Assembly: GCA_933207985.1 (NCBI GenBank)
Contig: OW240913.1
Location: forward strand, 322,028,602-322,092,601
DNA: 64,000 bases
Direction of reading: 5' to 3'
DNA from: Pelobates cultripes
Taxonomy: Eukaryota; Chordata; Amphibia; Anura; Pelobatidae
Shown here: in pieces, positions 58,101-64,000 of the stretch
Numbering within the stretch: the first letter of the stretch is position 1
How the letters are laid out: every line of letters starts with the position of its first letter
Translations under genes and position numbers: made by a program
The notes under the pieces: generated by a model
Told to the model about the DNA's origin: nothing
Database searches by the model: none
Seen by the model: the letters and a program-made list of their open reading frames with translations, nothing else

Positions 58101-58557
58101 AACCCATACCCCAAGAAACGATTTCTCCACCCTCCCAGTCAATCTGAGGGTTGTGTCTCTTGAGCCAAGAATATCCTAGAACCACTGGGACTGCCGGGGA
58201 GGAAATTAACAGAAGGGAAATCAACTCTTCGTGGAAAATACCAACAGTAAGCTTAACGGGTTCGGTCTCATGGAATATTACTGGTTCAGATAAAGGTCTA
58301 CCATCTATGGCCTCAACGGCCAAGGGTGTATCTCTCAATTGGAATGGGATACAATGCATCTTAGCGAAAGTTTGGTCTATAAAGCTTTCTGCTGCTCCAG
58401 AATCTAATAATGCCATCGTAGTAATAAACCCCTTTTCCCAAGCTAGAGAGACAGGAATCAGAAGCCTATGGTCTTTTTTATTATGCATAGAGGACAGTAA
58501 TGAAACACCCAAGGCCCGTCCTCTAAGGGAACTTAGGTGCGAGCGTTTCCCGGACGA
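55111..58557 (-). CDS. pol: Pol polyprotein: protease, RT, RNase H, integrase, chromodomain
   Basis: Makes the enzymes that copy and integrate the element. The frame is open from 58557, just after a stop, and lacks its own AUG there, fitting expression by -1 frameshift from gag. Counting from 58512 as residue 1 (1133 residues): protease DSG at 37-39; RT with LDLRGAY (Asp 293) and YLDD at 355-358; RNase H with Asp 505, Glu 548, Asp 575 and Asp 618; integrase zinc site His 690, His 697, Cys 727 and Cys 730; catalytic Asp 760, Asp 820 and Glu 856 with the canonical 35-residue gap; a C-terminal chromodomain at about 1048-1100 (YLIDWKGYGPEERSWVP). All key residues are present. The last about 17 residues are encoded inside the 3' LTR. 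The length is normal for a chromovirus Pol. Confidence 0.95.
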   Translation of the reverse strand, partial: SSGKRSHLSSLRGRALGVSLLSSMHNKKDHRLLIPVSLAWEKGFITTMALLDSGAAESFIDQTFAKMHCIPFQLRDTPLAVEAIDGRPLSEPVIFHETEPVKLTVGIFHEELISLLLISSPAVPVVLGYSWLKRHNPQIDWEGGEIVSWGMGCRKECLQRVTSVCPVNSYANTSQSTDVQIPLQYIDLKSVFDKGKADTLPPHRSYDCSIKLFPGTMPPRGTVYPLSTKENLVLEEYIKENLDKGFIRKSSSPAGAGFFFVEKKDGTLRPCIDYRGLNKITIRNAYPIPLITELFDRLKGSSIFTKLDLRGAYNLVRIKQGDEWMTAFNTRYGHYEYTVMPFGLCNAPAVFQDLINEVLREFQHECVIVYLDDILIHSRDINSHHRQVRKVLQKLLQHGLYCKLEKCSFDQSQVTFLGYVISKDGFMMDPTKLKSILDWPLPKGLKAIQRFLGFSNYYRRFIKGYSSVIAPITNMTKQGADTKTWSTEALSAFETLKQSFASAPVLVHPDTSLPFLLEVDASETGIGAVLSQRQSLDKPLHPCGFFSKKLSHTERRYDIGDRELLAIIMALKEWRHLLEGTVLPVTILTDHKNLSYMGEAKRLSARQARWSMFLTHFNYVLTYRPGSKNTKADALSRQHEPTTSTEDTLFPIIPEVNIIANTNVKIHSPLLADIQNEQSLAPERTPVGRLFVSPKFQVDIIRCFHDSKIAGHPGIHKTYCLISKDFWWPGLRRDVEDFVKACNVCVRNKLPRDLPCGLLQPLVVPNKPWACLAMDFIVDLPASNRHTVILTVLDRFTKMAHFIPLPKLPSSPELAVIFAREIFRLHGIPNEIVSDRGSQFISRFWRSFCSQLGIKLNFSSAYHPQSNGAAERTNQKIEQYLRCFVSEHQDDWVGLIPWAEFAHNNLVCGSTHNSPFFLNYGFNPTVLPSVSPSQGIPSVDIHIANLRKLWDQTRQILERSSAVFKSHADRRRRPAPIFSPGDRVWLCTRHIRLKVPSLKFAPRYIGPYRVLRRINPVSYLLDLPPTLRIPNSFHVSLLKPLVCNRFSSRSTPPSSVRVDGQEEYIIKSILDSRISRGKLQYLIDWKGYGPEERSWVPGIDVHAPRLLRAFHVRFPSKPGPIRPVGVSRRGGTVRVPVGDVSREDILSA
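55163..55178 (-). promoter_or_regulatory. polypurine tract for plus-strand priming
   Basis: On the minus strand agaagggggggtac lies directly upstream of the 3' LTR, the expected place and composition for the plus-strand primer. It also codes within the end of Pol. Confidence 0.85.
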
Positions 58558-59447
58558 TTAGGGCAACTGAGACGTAGGTGACCTCTCAGCCCGCAGTATA
58601 AACAGAGACCCTCCCTTCTTCTGTACTGTCTCTCAGCCTCAGATAAGCGAGTATTACCTATCTGCATAGGTTCTGGTGGAGTAGGATTATAGGAGTCAGG
58701 GTTCTGAAATGAGGGAGCGAGTCTTACAGGAAGTCTAGTAACTCTTTCCCGAGTGTTCAGCCTCTGTCTCATGCGTTCATCTATTCTGGAAATGAAGGAT
58801 ACTAAATCCTCTAAATTTTCCGGAAGTTCTCTAGTGGCAATTTCATCTAGAATTTCATCAGACAACCCATTCAAGAAAACATCCATAAAAGCTTGTTCGT
58901 TCCATTTCACTTCTGCTGCCAATGATCTAAACTCTAGAGCATATTCTACAAGGGTCCTATCTTGTTGTTTAAGGCGTAACAGGGATCTGGCCGCATTAAT
59001 CTTCCTCCCTGGGGGGTCAAAGGTTCTTCTAAAAGCCGTGACAAACGCAGTGTAGTTGTAGACTAAAGGATTGTCATTCTCCCAAAGGGGATTGGCCCAT
59101 CTAAGTGCTTTATCTATTAGCAGGGTTATAATAAAGCCTACCTTAGCCCTGTCAGTGGGGTAAGCCCGGGGTTGTAGTTCGAAATGTATACTTATCTGGT
59201 TTAAAAAACCACGACAAGCATCAGGCGAACCCCCATATCGTAATGGTGACGTGACATGGGAAGATGCGCCTACAGTGGCTACTTCCAAACCAGTATTTAG
59301 CGAGTGGCTAGCAGTGGAACGTACTTCTTCAGACTGGGTACTGGAGCGTGTCAACAAAGTTTGTAACGCTAAAGCCATTTGGTCCATTCTATGGTCCATG
59401 GCCTCAAATCTGGGGTCAGGAGGACTAGCACCTGCAGGATCCATCAT
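58533..59447 (-). CDS. gag: Gag capsid/nucleocapsid protein, sushi type
   Basis: 304 residues; packages the element's RNA into particles. The start is the first of two adjacent ATGs (MMDPAGASPPDP), only 13 nt after the 5' LTR. A coiled-coil-like N-terminal stretch (about 15-40) is followed by a retrotransposon capsid domain (about 70-235) with CRGFLNQISIHFEL, LIDKALRWANPLWE, VEYALEFRSLAAEVKW and FLNGLSDEILDEIATRELP. A CCHC zinc knuckle, CLYCGLRGHLRLSC, has its Cys/His residues at 282, 285, 290 and 295. The capsid motifs resemble those of the domesticated PEG10/RTL family, known to descend from sushi-type elements. Translation ends at 58533-58535, shortly after a frameshift heptamer. The gene is intact. 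Confidence 0.95.
   Translation of the reverse strand: MMDPAGASPPDPRFEAMDHRMDQMALALQTLLTRSSTQSEEVRSTASHSLNTGLEVATVGASSHVTSPLRYGGSPDACRGFLNQISIHFELQPRAYPTDRAKVGFIITLLIDKALRWANPLWENDNPLVYNYTAFVTAFRRTFDPPGRKINAARSLLRLKQQDRTLVEYALEFRSLAAEVKWNEQAFMDVFLNGLSDEILDEIATRELPENLEDLVSFISRIDERMRQRLNTRERVTRLPVRLAPSFQNPDSYNPTPPEPMQIGNTRLSEAERQYRRREGLCLYCGLRGHLRLSCPNRPGNART
58545..58551 (-). promoter_or_regulatory. -1 ribosomal frameshift heptamer GGGAAAC between gag and pol
   Basis: In the gag frame the codons are cgt ccG GGA AAC gct cgc acc taa, an exact X XXY YYZ site three codons before the gag stop. The pol frame is the -1 frame here and is open from 58557 onward, so the overlap is just 58536-58557. The same heptamer is known from PEG10. 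A short stem (ctaag with cttag, loop ttcc) lies downstream but is weak by eye. Confidence 0.85.
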
Positions 59448-59448
59448 G

Positions 59449-59458
59449 GCCCTGTCGT
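59449..59458 (-). promoter_or_regulatory. self-complementary primer binding site
   Basis: Two bases inside the 5' LTR edge the minus strand reads acgacagggc. This does not begin with TGG as a tRNA-primed site would. It is exactly complementary to gccctgtcgt in the LTR (minus strand of 59723-59732), which lies about 30 nt below the TATA box and so at the predicted RNA 5' end. This is the self-priming arrangement known for Tf1/sushi elements. Confidence 0.8.
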
Positions 59459-59460
59459 AA

Positions 59461-59995
59461 TGTCAGGAAACTGACAGGGATCCAATACGCAGAGTGCGCA
59501 CAGAAGGAGGTACGTATACCGGACCTTAGAATGGCCGGACTAACGTAAGGACAAAGCAAGAATAGTCAAAAGGTAAGCCGAGGTCAAGGGAGCCGGAGGA
59601 CAGGTAAGCGAGATACAAGCCGAGTCAAAGGAGAGGAGAGGACAACAGGACAAAAGACAAGCAAGGGTCAAAACCGGAAACACAAGATAAAGAACGCGCT
59701 GAGTGACTAGCAAGCTAGAACCACGACAGGGCAATGAGCAGTAGTAAAGGTTTCCTTTAAATACCCTGTTACCTAAATAGAGACCACGCCCCCAAAAGGT
59801 CCGGAATAGCGGTTCCCGGCACTTTATGCAAATGCCGACGTCATGACGTCGACGCTAGCCGTCGCGTCATAAAAGGGGGAGGAGCTAGCGCGGCCGGCGC
59901 GAAAACGGCCGAAATATGCCGAAATGCTAGGGGAAGGGAGCCCCTAAGCAGAGAGGATGTCCTCCCTGGATACATCACCAACAGGTACCCTGACA
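59461..59995 (-). repeat. 5' LTR of the chromovirus
   Basis: 535 bp, 533 of them identical to the 3' LTR. TATTTAAA at 59756-59763 on the minus strand; predicted start at about 59732-59735. It drives transcription of the element if active. Confidence 0.95.
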
Positions 59996-60000
59996 CGGTG

Positions 60001-60330
60001 TTCGTGAGAAATAGTGTCCGTTTTTAGTTCCATGAAATTGTCGACGAACACCGCTGGGCATTCGTACGTCCAAGATGGCCGCCGCCTCGTGGTCGGCATA
60101 CGAACAACGACCACCCAGTCGGCATTCGACAATTAGGAAGTGTCTGCGGTTAACCACAACGTTCTAATGGGGCCAAGTGGTTAACCAGCAGCACACTTCC
60201 ATGCTGGGTGGCCGGCCGTTCAGCAGTTCATTCAGGAAAAGGGTAAATAAACGAAAGGGCTGTACGGACAGTCAATTAGACGAACAAACAGAGGAATAAA
60301 AGTATTTCAAAGACAGATGGGTCTGTCACA
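60001..60330 (-). mobile_element. solo LTR of a Ty3/Gypsy-type element, plus-strand right part
   Basis: Continues the solo LTR interrupted after 54627 and ends gtctgtcaca, with tgctg at 60331-60335. On the minus strand this is the LTR start (tgtgacagacccatctg). It has several inverted ttcg-type repeats (ttcgtcgacaatt, cattcgtacg). Confidence 0.85.
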
Positions 60331-60462
60331 TGCTGTTTCTACAAAACAACAATACCTTACATTGAAGGGTTAAAATGACAGAACCACTGCATCCTTCATT
60401 TACATCTTAACATATCAGTATCTTCCCAGCCCTGCTTTCGCAAAAAGCAATATTCATCAAGA

Positions 60463-60595
60463 CAGTGGTTCTCAAATCAGTCCTCATGGCCCACCAACAG
60501 TCCAGGATTTATGTATTTCCCTGTTTTATTCCAATGGAGATACTAACAAAACCTGGACTGTTGGTGGGTCTTGAGACCTGGTTTGAGAAACGCTG
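60463..60595. mobile_element. 133-bp hAT-type MITE
   Basis: The ends cagtggttctcaaatc and gtttgagaaacgctg are inverted copies with the CAGNG start of hAT elements. Inside, caacagtccagg and cctggactgttg pair. The flanking 8-mers catcaaga and gtctaaga match only in part, so it is old. Confidence 0.75.
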
Positions 60596-60624
60596 GTCTA
60601 AGATATAATTGAAGTCTACCGCCT

Positions 60625-61170
60625 CTTTTTTTTTTTTTTTTTTTTTTGTCTAAATAGCCTAAGGTTACCTAACAAGTTGTGGCTAAACAAACATACAACA
60701 AAATGTAAAACCATGTATTAAAATAATAACGATAATAATAATGTTACAGAATTTTAAACAGTATTGGCTATGAAATAGAGTAATAAGAAATATAAATAGA
60801 GCCAGATAGTACAACCGAAACTAAAAGGAAATAGGAAAAAGGACAACAACAGTGAAACAAACCAACAAAAGACAGATGTATACATAAGTCAACATATATA
60901 CTAGGAGAGATCAGATGCAGTTTAAAACAAAAAACAAAACAGATAACCAATGAGATAACAAACAGTTGTATACGTGTCAAGTGTGATCAGAAAGTCTTGG
61001 GAGGCAAGAGCAGATTAATTGTGTATCATCTGTGGGTACCATAGTCTTTTATGAGTTGCTAGCTTCCCATTTAGTTGAATCTAGTGAGAACACTGAGTTG
61101 GTAGAATTTCTCCCGGAGTAACAGGGACGATTAAAGGCAAGGTTAATTTATCCATTCATTCTTCTAAGGT
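60625..61170 (-). other. possible antisense retroposon 3' end starting at a poly(T) run
   Basis: A run of about 23 T (60626-60648) could be the poly(A) tail of a minus-strand retroposon, whose body would extend into the A-rich plus-strand text to the right. No coding part, target duplication or family is recognised. Confidence 0.3.
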
Positions 61171-61328
61171 CAATAAAATGATTACTATTCTGTTGGGTAA
61201 CATAGTAATAAAATCAAACTCCAATTTGGAAACTAGTAAAAAACAAACGTACCCTTCCTCTTTGAATAATGTATGTGCCATTTACTTGTATGTTACTTTG
61301 TGTTTGTCTTTGAATAAATATTTGTTAA

Positions 61329-61737
61329 AGGACCACTATAGTGCCAGTAAAGCAAACTCATTTTCCTGGCACTATAGTGCCCTGAGGGTGCCCCTGCCTT
61401 CAGTGTCCCACTCCCGCCGGGCTGAATGGAGAGGAAGGGGGTTAAACACTCACCTTTCTCCAGCACCAGGCTCCTTCGGCGCTGGGGACTCTCCTCCTCC
61501 TTTGGCCGTCATCGGCTGAATGCGCATGCGCGGCAAGAGAAAATCCCAGTGAGAAGCGTGGAAGCGCCTCTAGCAGCTGTCAATGTGACAGCCACTAGAG
61601 GCTGGATTAACCCATTTGTAAACATAGCAGTTTCTCTGAAACTGTTATGTTTACAGCAGGCAGGGTTAATCCTAGATGGATCTGGCACCCAGACCACTTC
61701 ATTGAGCTGTAGTGGTCTGGGTGCCTATAGTGGTCCT
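61329..61737. mobile_element. TTAA-flanked non-autonomous element (family B), complete
   Basis: A 409-bp element between TTAA 61325-61328 and 61738-61741. Ends aggaccactatagtgcc and ctatagtggtcct. The left sub-terminal hairpin has a few mismatches compared with 31389-31818. It shares gtgaagcg/ggaagcgcctctagc, gacagccac and gtggtctggg text with that copy, the closest relative in the window. Confidence 0.9.
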
Positions 61738-61741
61738 TTAA

Positions 61742-62500
61742 AGTAGATGGACCAGAGTGATTATATTTTATTATGAATGATTGCTGCCAATATACTGTGA
61801 TTTTTGTTCTTACATAGCATTTCTCATTGAAATAACGTCAGGGGTGGAGAAGAGCACAAGAATTTTCAAACATCTGGAAAATTAGCAAAACCATTAAAAT
61901 ATGGGATCTTTTTCCATTTTACGAAACATGTTTACACTTTCTCATGAGCACATTTATTAGCGATACAATTAACTCCCTGAAAATAAAATCCTGTAGCACA
62001 ATAAAAAAAAATTAAAAAAAAATTCTTCTATAAAACATGTTTAAGTAAAAAGTTGCTGCATTAATTATTAAAAAGAAATGTATGCTTGAATTTATTTTAG
62101 TCTGCAAAGCATGTTATATTTGAAATTAAGATATGAGCCAGTTTGAAAGCAAGGCGTATAAAACTAATTTGTTGGATTACAGAAAATGTTACTGCTGTAG
62201 ATGTTACATTTTTAACTAACAAACAGCAAATAAATAAATGATGTTGTTTAGTTATGGCACTTAAACTGTCCTGAAAGCTTTGCATTTCTGATCCAGTAGA
62301 GATAAACATGGCATAAATATCATTTTAGCAAATTAAATATTCTCATCTCATCAAGACTAATAGTGGGTGAATATAACATATCTGGAAGGTTTCTAGGCCA
62401 TATTTTTAAACTTATTCATTCTATCAAGTTTTATAAATGAAAGTCAAATAGATAAGAAAGAGCAAATTCGCCAACTTTGCAATTGTAACAGCTGTGCTAT
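61742..62500. other. AT-rich non-coding DNA, nothing recognised
   Basis: No gene or bounded element; the frame at 62097-62309 (minus) has no domain. Confidence 0.5.
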
Positions 62501-62504
62501 TTTT

Positions 62505-62735
62505 ACATAAAGGGCGACTCCGGACCCATACTTTTTCATTGCAATAAAGTTGTTATGGTAATCGTCAAGTCCCAGGCACTGTCTTACCTGAAGAGGTTAA
62601 ACTGTTAGTGAATGGTTTAAACCCAAAGTCTGCAAGCTGGTGCATGAGAACTCTGCCCCTTCACTTTTATTTAATGCCCAAGGCTTCAAACAGGAAGCCT
62701 TGGACTGTGAGCCACTGATAGGCTCAAATTCTCAG
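62505..62735. mobile_element. probable fragment of a TTAA-type or related element
   Basis: Starts near gggcgactccggacccata and includes aaggcttcaaacaggaagcc (a short hairpin) and gagccactgataggctc, in the style of the other short frog elements. The ends are not defined. Confidence 0.35.
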
Positions 62736-62830
62736 ACTATTATTATTATTATGTTATTTATGTAGCACCAGCAAATTCTGTAGCGCTGTACAATTGGTAT
62801 TCCGTTGCACTGTACAATGGAACTATCAGT
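62736..62830 (-). mobile_element. antisense L2/CR1-type LINE 3' tail
   Basis: tattattattattatgttat is followed by gtagcaccagcaaattctgt and agcgctgtacaa, the inverse of the tail at 49888-50192. Confidence 0.7.
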
Positions 62831-63105
62831 GGCTCCCTAAGGAGGAAAGTAAGTGAAAAAGATATTTACCCTTTTAACTCTCTGTTCTTAATTGGATGCT
62901 ACTAATATTATATATTTTAAAATCCAATTATTTTAAAACATATTTTAACTTGTAGGCAAATGATAATATTCCCTAAAGAATTCATATAGTTTTGTTTTTG
63001 ATAAATGTTTTAAACTTACATTGTATCCTCACCCACATTTCAGTGGCTTATGCATGTCCTCTTTGGTACTAAAATATAGAAAAAGCCTTTGGTGGAAAAC
63101 ATTTA
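62831..63105. other. AT-rich non-coding DNA, nothing recognised
   Basis: No gene or element seen. Confidence 0.5.
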
Positions 63106-63225
63106 AAGTGACTCTGTCACGTAGCTCCATGGAACATGAGCAGCATAAGTGGAATAGGGCCTTGACAGGGCTTAGGGGGAGAATAAGTGGGTGGTGATTG
63201 GTGAGATGATCAGGGGCCGGCCTAG

Positions 63226-63233
63226 TATAAATA
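63226..63233 (+). promoter_or_regulatory. candidate TATA box
   Basis: TATAAATA in a GC-richer context (cctag before, ggttggct after), about 107 bases upstream of the ATG at 63340. It may be the promoter of the putative retroelement at the right edge. Confidence 0.4.
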
Positions 63234-63339
63234 GGTTGGCTATTTTATCCCTTGTAACTATTAATCAACTTACCAGTTCGAGTTGGTAGCTATTGTGTGC
63301 TCTGATTCGGCCTGGGGAGCTTTTTCTTTTGTTTTCCAG

Positions 63340-63621
63340 ATGGAGCAGTCGGTGGAGGCCTTGATTGCAGGTATACGGGCAGCAGCAGTGAGCAGGGGGT
63401 CGGCATGGATGTGGGACGCCTGGCCAGCTAGGAGGAGAGGGTCCCCGGCGAGACTGAGCCCCGGCCCGGGGAGTGGGGTGGCTGGCGGGTGTTTACGGGT
63501 CCAGCCGCGACGGTTCTGGAGGCGGCAGGATGGAAAGGGAGAAGTCAATGGTGGCCTGGAGGCCCGAAGCCGGGAAGTAGTGCGGCACTTGGAGGGCAGA
63601 CCGCTGCAGTCGGTAGCGTGA
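63340..63621 (+). CDS. short open frame, possible N-terminus of a retroelement ORF1
   Basis: From the ATG at 63340 the frame encodes MEQSVEALIAGIRAAAVSRG and then an Arg/Pro/Gly-rich stretch with SPARLSPGPGSG, ending at 63621 (93 residues). A second frame continues from about 63489 to 63770 with similar composition, so a frameshift may have split a longer protein. The start (an amphipathic helix, then RG) and the basic Pro-rich region recall ORF1/Gag-like proteins of DIRS-type retroelements in amphibians, but this is a weak resemblance from memory. I cannot assign a function. Confidence 0.3.
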   Translation: MEQSVEALIAGIRAAAVSRGSAWMWDAWPARRRGSPARLSPGPGSGVAGGCLRVQPRRFWRRQDGKGEVNGGLEARSREVVRHLEGRPLQSVA

Positions 63622-64000
63622 GTCTGGAGCCTGTGCCCGCCTACCGGAAGCGTGGCCCCTGGCGAGAGCTGTTGGGCTGGGGTCCCCCAGGGCAGAGTCA
63701 AGGGGCCCTGGCTGAGGCCCAGAGGGGTATGCTGACAGTAGACCCAAGCAGGCGTAGGGGGTGCTATTAGGGGGCTGAGGACCAAGCTGGAGTGCAGGAG
63801 GAACTTCACAGTACGTCTGGCCCATCTGGGAGCAGGGGTGCAGCCTGGGGGCTTTGGATGTACAGGATGGTGCGCCCAGGGTTGGGGCCATTGCAGCGCT
63901 AGTTCACAGGCCCCTTCTGGGCGGCGGAGTGCTGGGCAGTGTGGTGACAGGGATTCTGGGAGGCAGGTGGATCATCCAGACCACACCTTGGGTGCAGTAG

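Larger units (their letters stand above)
54628..59995 (-). mobile_element. complete young Ty3/Gypsy chromovirus (Tf1/sushi type)
   Basis: A 5368-bp element on the minus strand flanked by the 5-bp duplication cggtg (54623-54627, 59996-60000). Order in its own sense: 5' LTR (59995-59461), primer site, gag (59447-58533), pol (58557-55111), polypurine tract, 3' LTR (55162-54628). The LTRs are each 535 bp and differ only at 54851/59684 (t/a) and 55079/59912 (g/a). No stop or shift interrupts either long frame. The Gag type, chromodomain and self-primer layout place it in the Tf1/sushi chromoviruses, the group from which mammalian PEG10 and RTL genes derive. No env-like gene is present. Confidence 0.95.
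53481..60395. mobile_element. TTAA-flanked element (family B), split by nested LTR elements
   Basis: The left part, 53481-53901, follows TTAA (53477-53480) with agggactctt and shows gaggtgcctctaatggctgt, ggaagacagcc and tattgctgt. The right part resumes at about 60336 with ttctacaaaacaacaatacc and ends at about 60395 without a recognisable right end, so the 3' terminus has been lost. Everything from 53902 to 60330 is inserted LTR material. Confidence 0.7.
63110..64000 (+). mobile_element. possible 5' end of a further retroelement, running off the window
   Basis: The composition changes sharply to GC-rich at about 63300. A TATA box, a leader and a short open frame follow in order, as at the start of a retroelement. 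The 5' boundary is guessed from the change near gtgactctgtcacgtagc. No LTR pair or terminal repeat can be confirmed because the rest lies outside. A host CpG-rich promoter is the alternative. Confidence 0.3.

Noticed and set aside
58151..58561. 136-codon plus-strand frame inside the chromovirus pol/gag region
   Set aside because: It is the antisense of the protease and gag end, whose own motifs are clear on the minus strand.
59944..60157. Minus-strand frames across the 5' LTR edge containing the Pol tail text VPVGDVSREDILSA
   Set aside because: This is LTR sequence that codes for the Pol C-terminus only at the other LTR; here it is preceded by flanking solo-LTR DNA.
63270..63891. Long minus-strand frames (179 and 132 codons) at the right edge
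   Set aside because: Pro/Ser/Leu-rich frames opposite GC-rich DNA with no domain; the plus-strand frame with a TATA box is the better candidate, though still weak.

Overview
The window looks like vertebrate, most likely anuran amphibian, non-coding DNA. It is AT-rich and dense in transposons, and I find no host exon, tRNA, rRNA or CRISPR array. The frog assignment is inference from the mix of elements: Tx1-like L1 LINEs, L2/CR1-type and Rex1-like LINE remains, Tc1 transposons, many short TTAA-flanked and hAT-type non-autonomous elements, and a Tf1/sushi-type chromovirus. Almost every coding frame is transposon-derived, and all but one set are broken.

Layout. 1-12.3 kb: a hAT-type element (1934-2737), a decayed Tc1 transposon with long terminal inverted repeats (3533-5093), a 3' L1 fragment (7453-9430) split by a 139-bp retroposon, and a degenerate TTAGGG-like tract beside a hAT foldback element (11916-12217). 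12.3-25.3 kb: mostly plain AT-rich DNA with scattered MITEs, an antisense L1 fragment (about 17.1-18.0 kb), TG-rich repeats, a CR1-like scrap, and stretches that may be conserved regulatory DNA. 25.4-34.2 kb: a foldback element with 13-15 bp target duplications, a Tc1 fragment, an internally deleted L1 (27347-32084) inserted into an unclassified repeat and itself carrying a TTAA element, and an L2-type LINE (about 32290-34142). 34-53 kb: plain DNA plus MITEs, including a hAT element with a TG minisatellite nested in a TTAA element (41290-43032), a Rex1-like LINE 3' end, and a hAT MITE with head-to-head telomere-like repeats (47320-47722).

53.5-60.4 kb is the highlight: a three-level nest. A TTAA element is interrupted by a solo LTR of about 1056 bp (5-bp duplication tgctg). 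That LTR is interrupted by a complete Ty3/Gypsy chromovirus (54628-59995, 5-bp duplication cggtg) on the minus strand. Its two 535-bp LTRs differ at only 2 positions. Gag and Pol are open and all main catalytic motifs are present. A canonical -1 slippery heptamer GGGAAAC lies just before the gag stop. The sequence directly next to the 5' LTR is complementary to a 10-nt stretch at the predicted transcript start, the pattern of Tf1/sushi self-priming. The element therefore looks young and possibly still competent.

60.4-64 kb holds another hAT MITE, a TTAA element, and at the right edge a GC-rich stretch with a TATA box and a short open frame that may be the 5' end of a further retroelement running out of the window.
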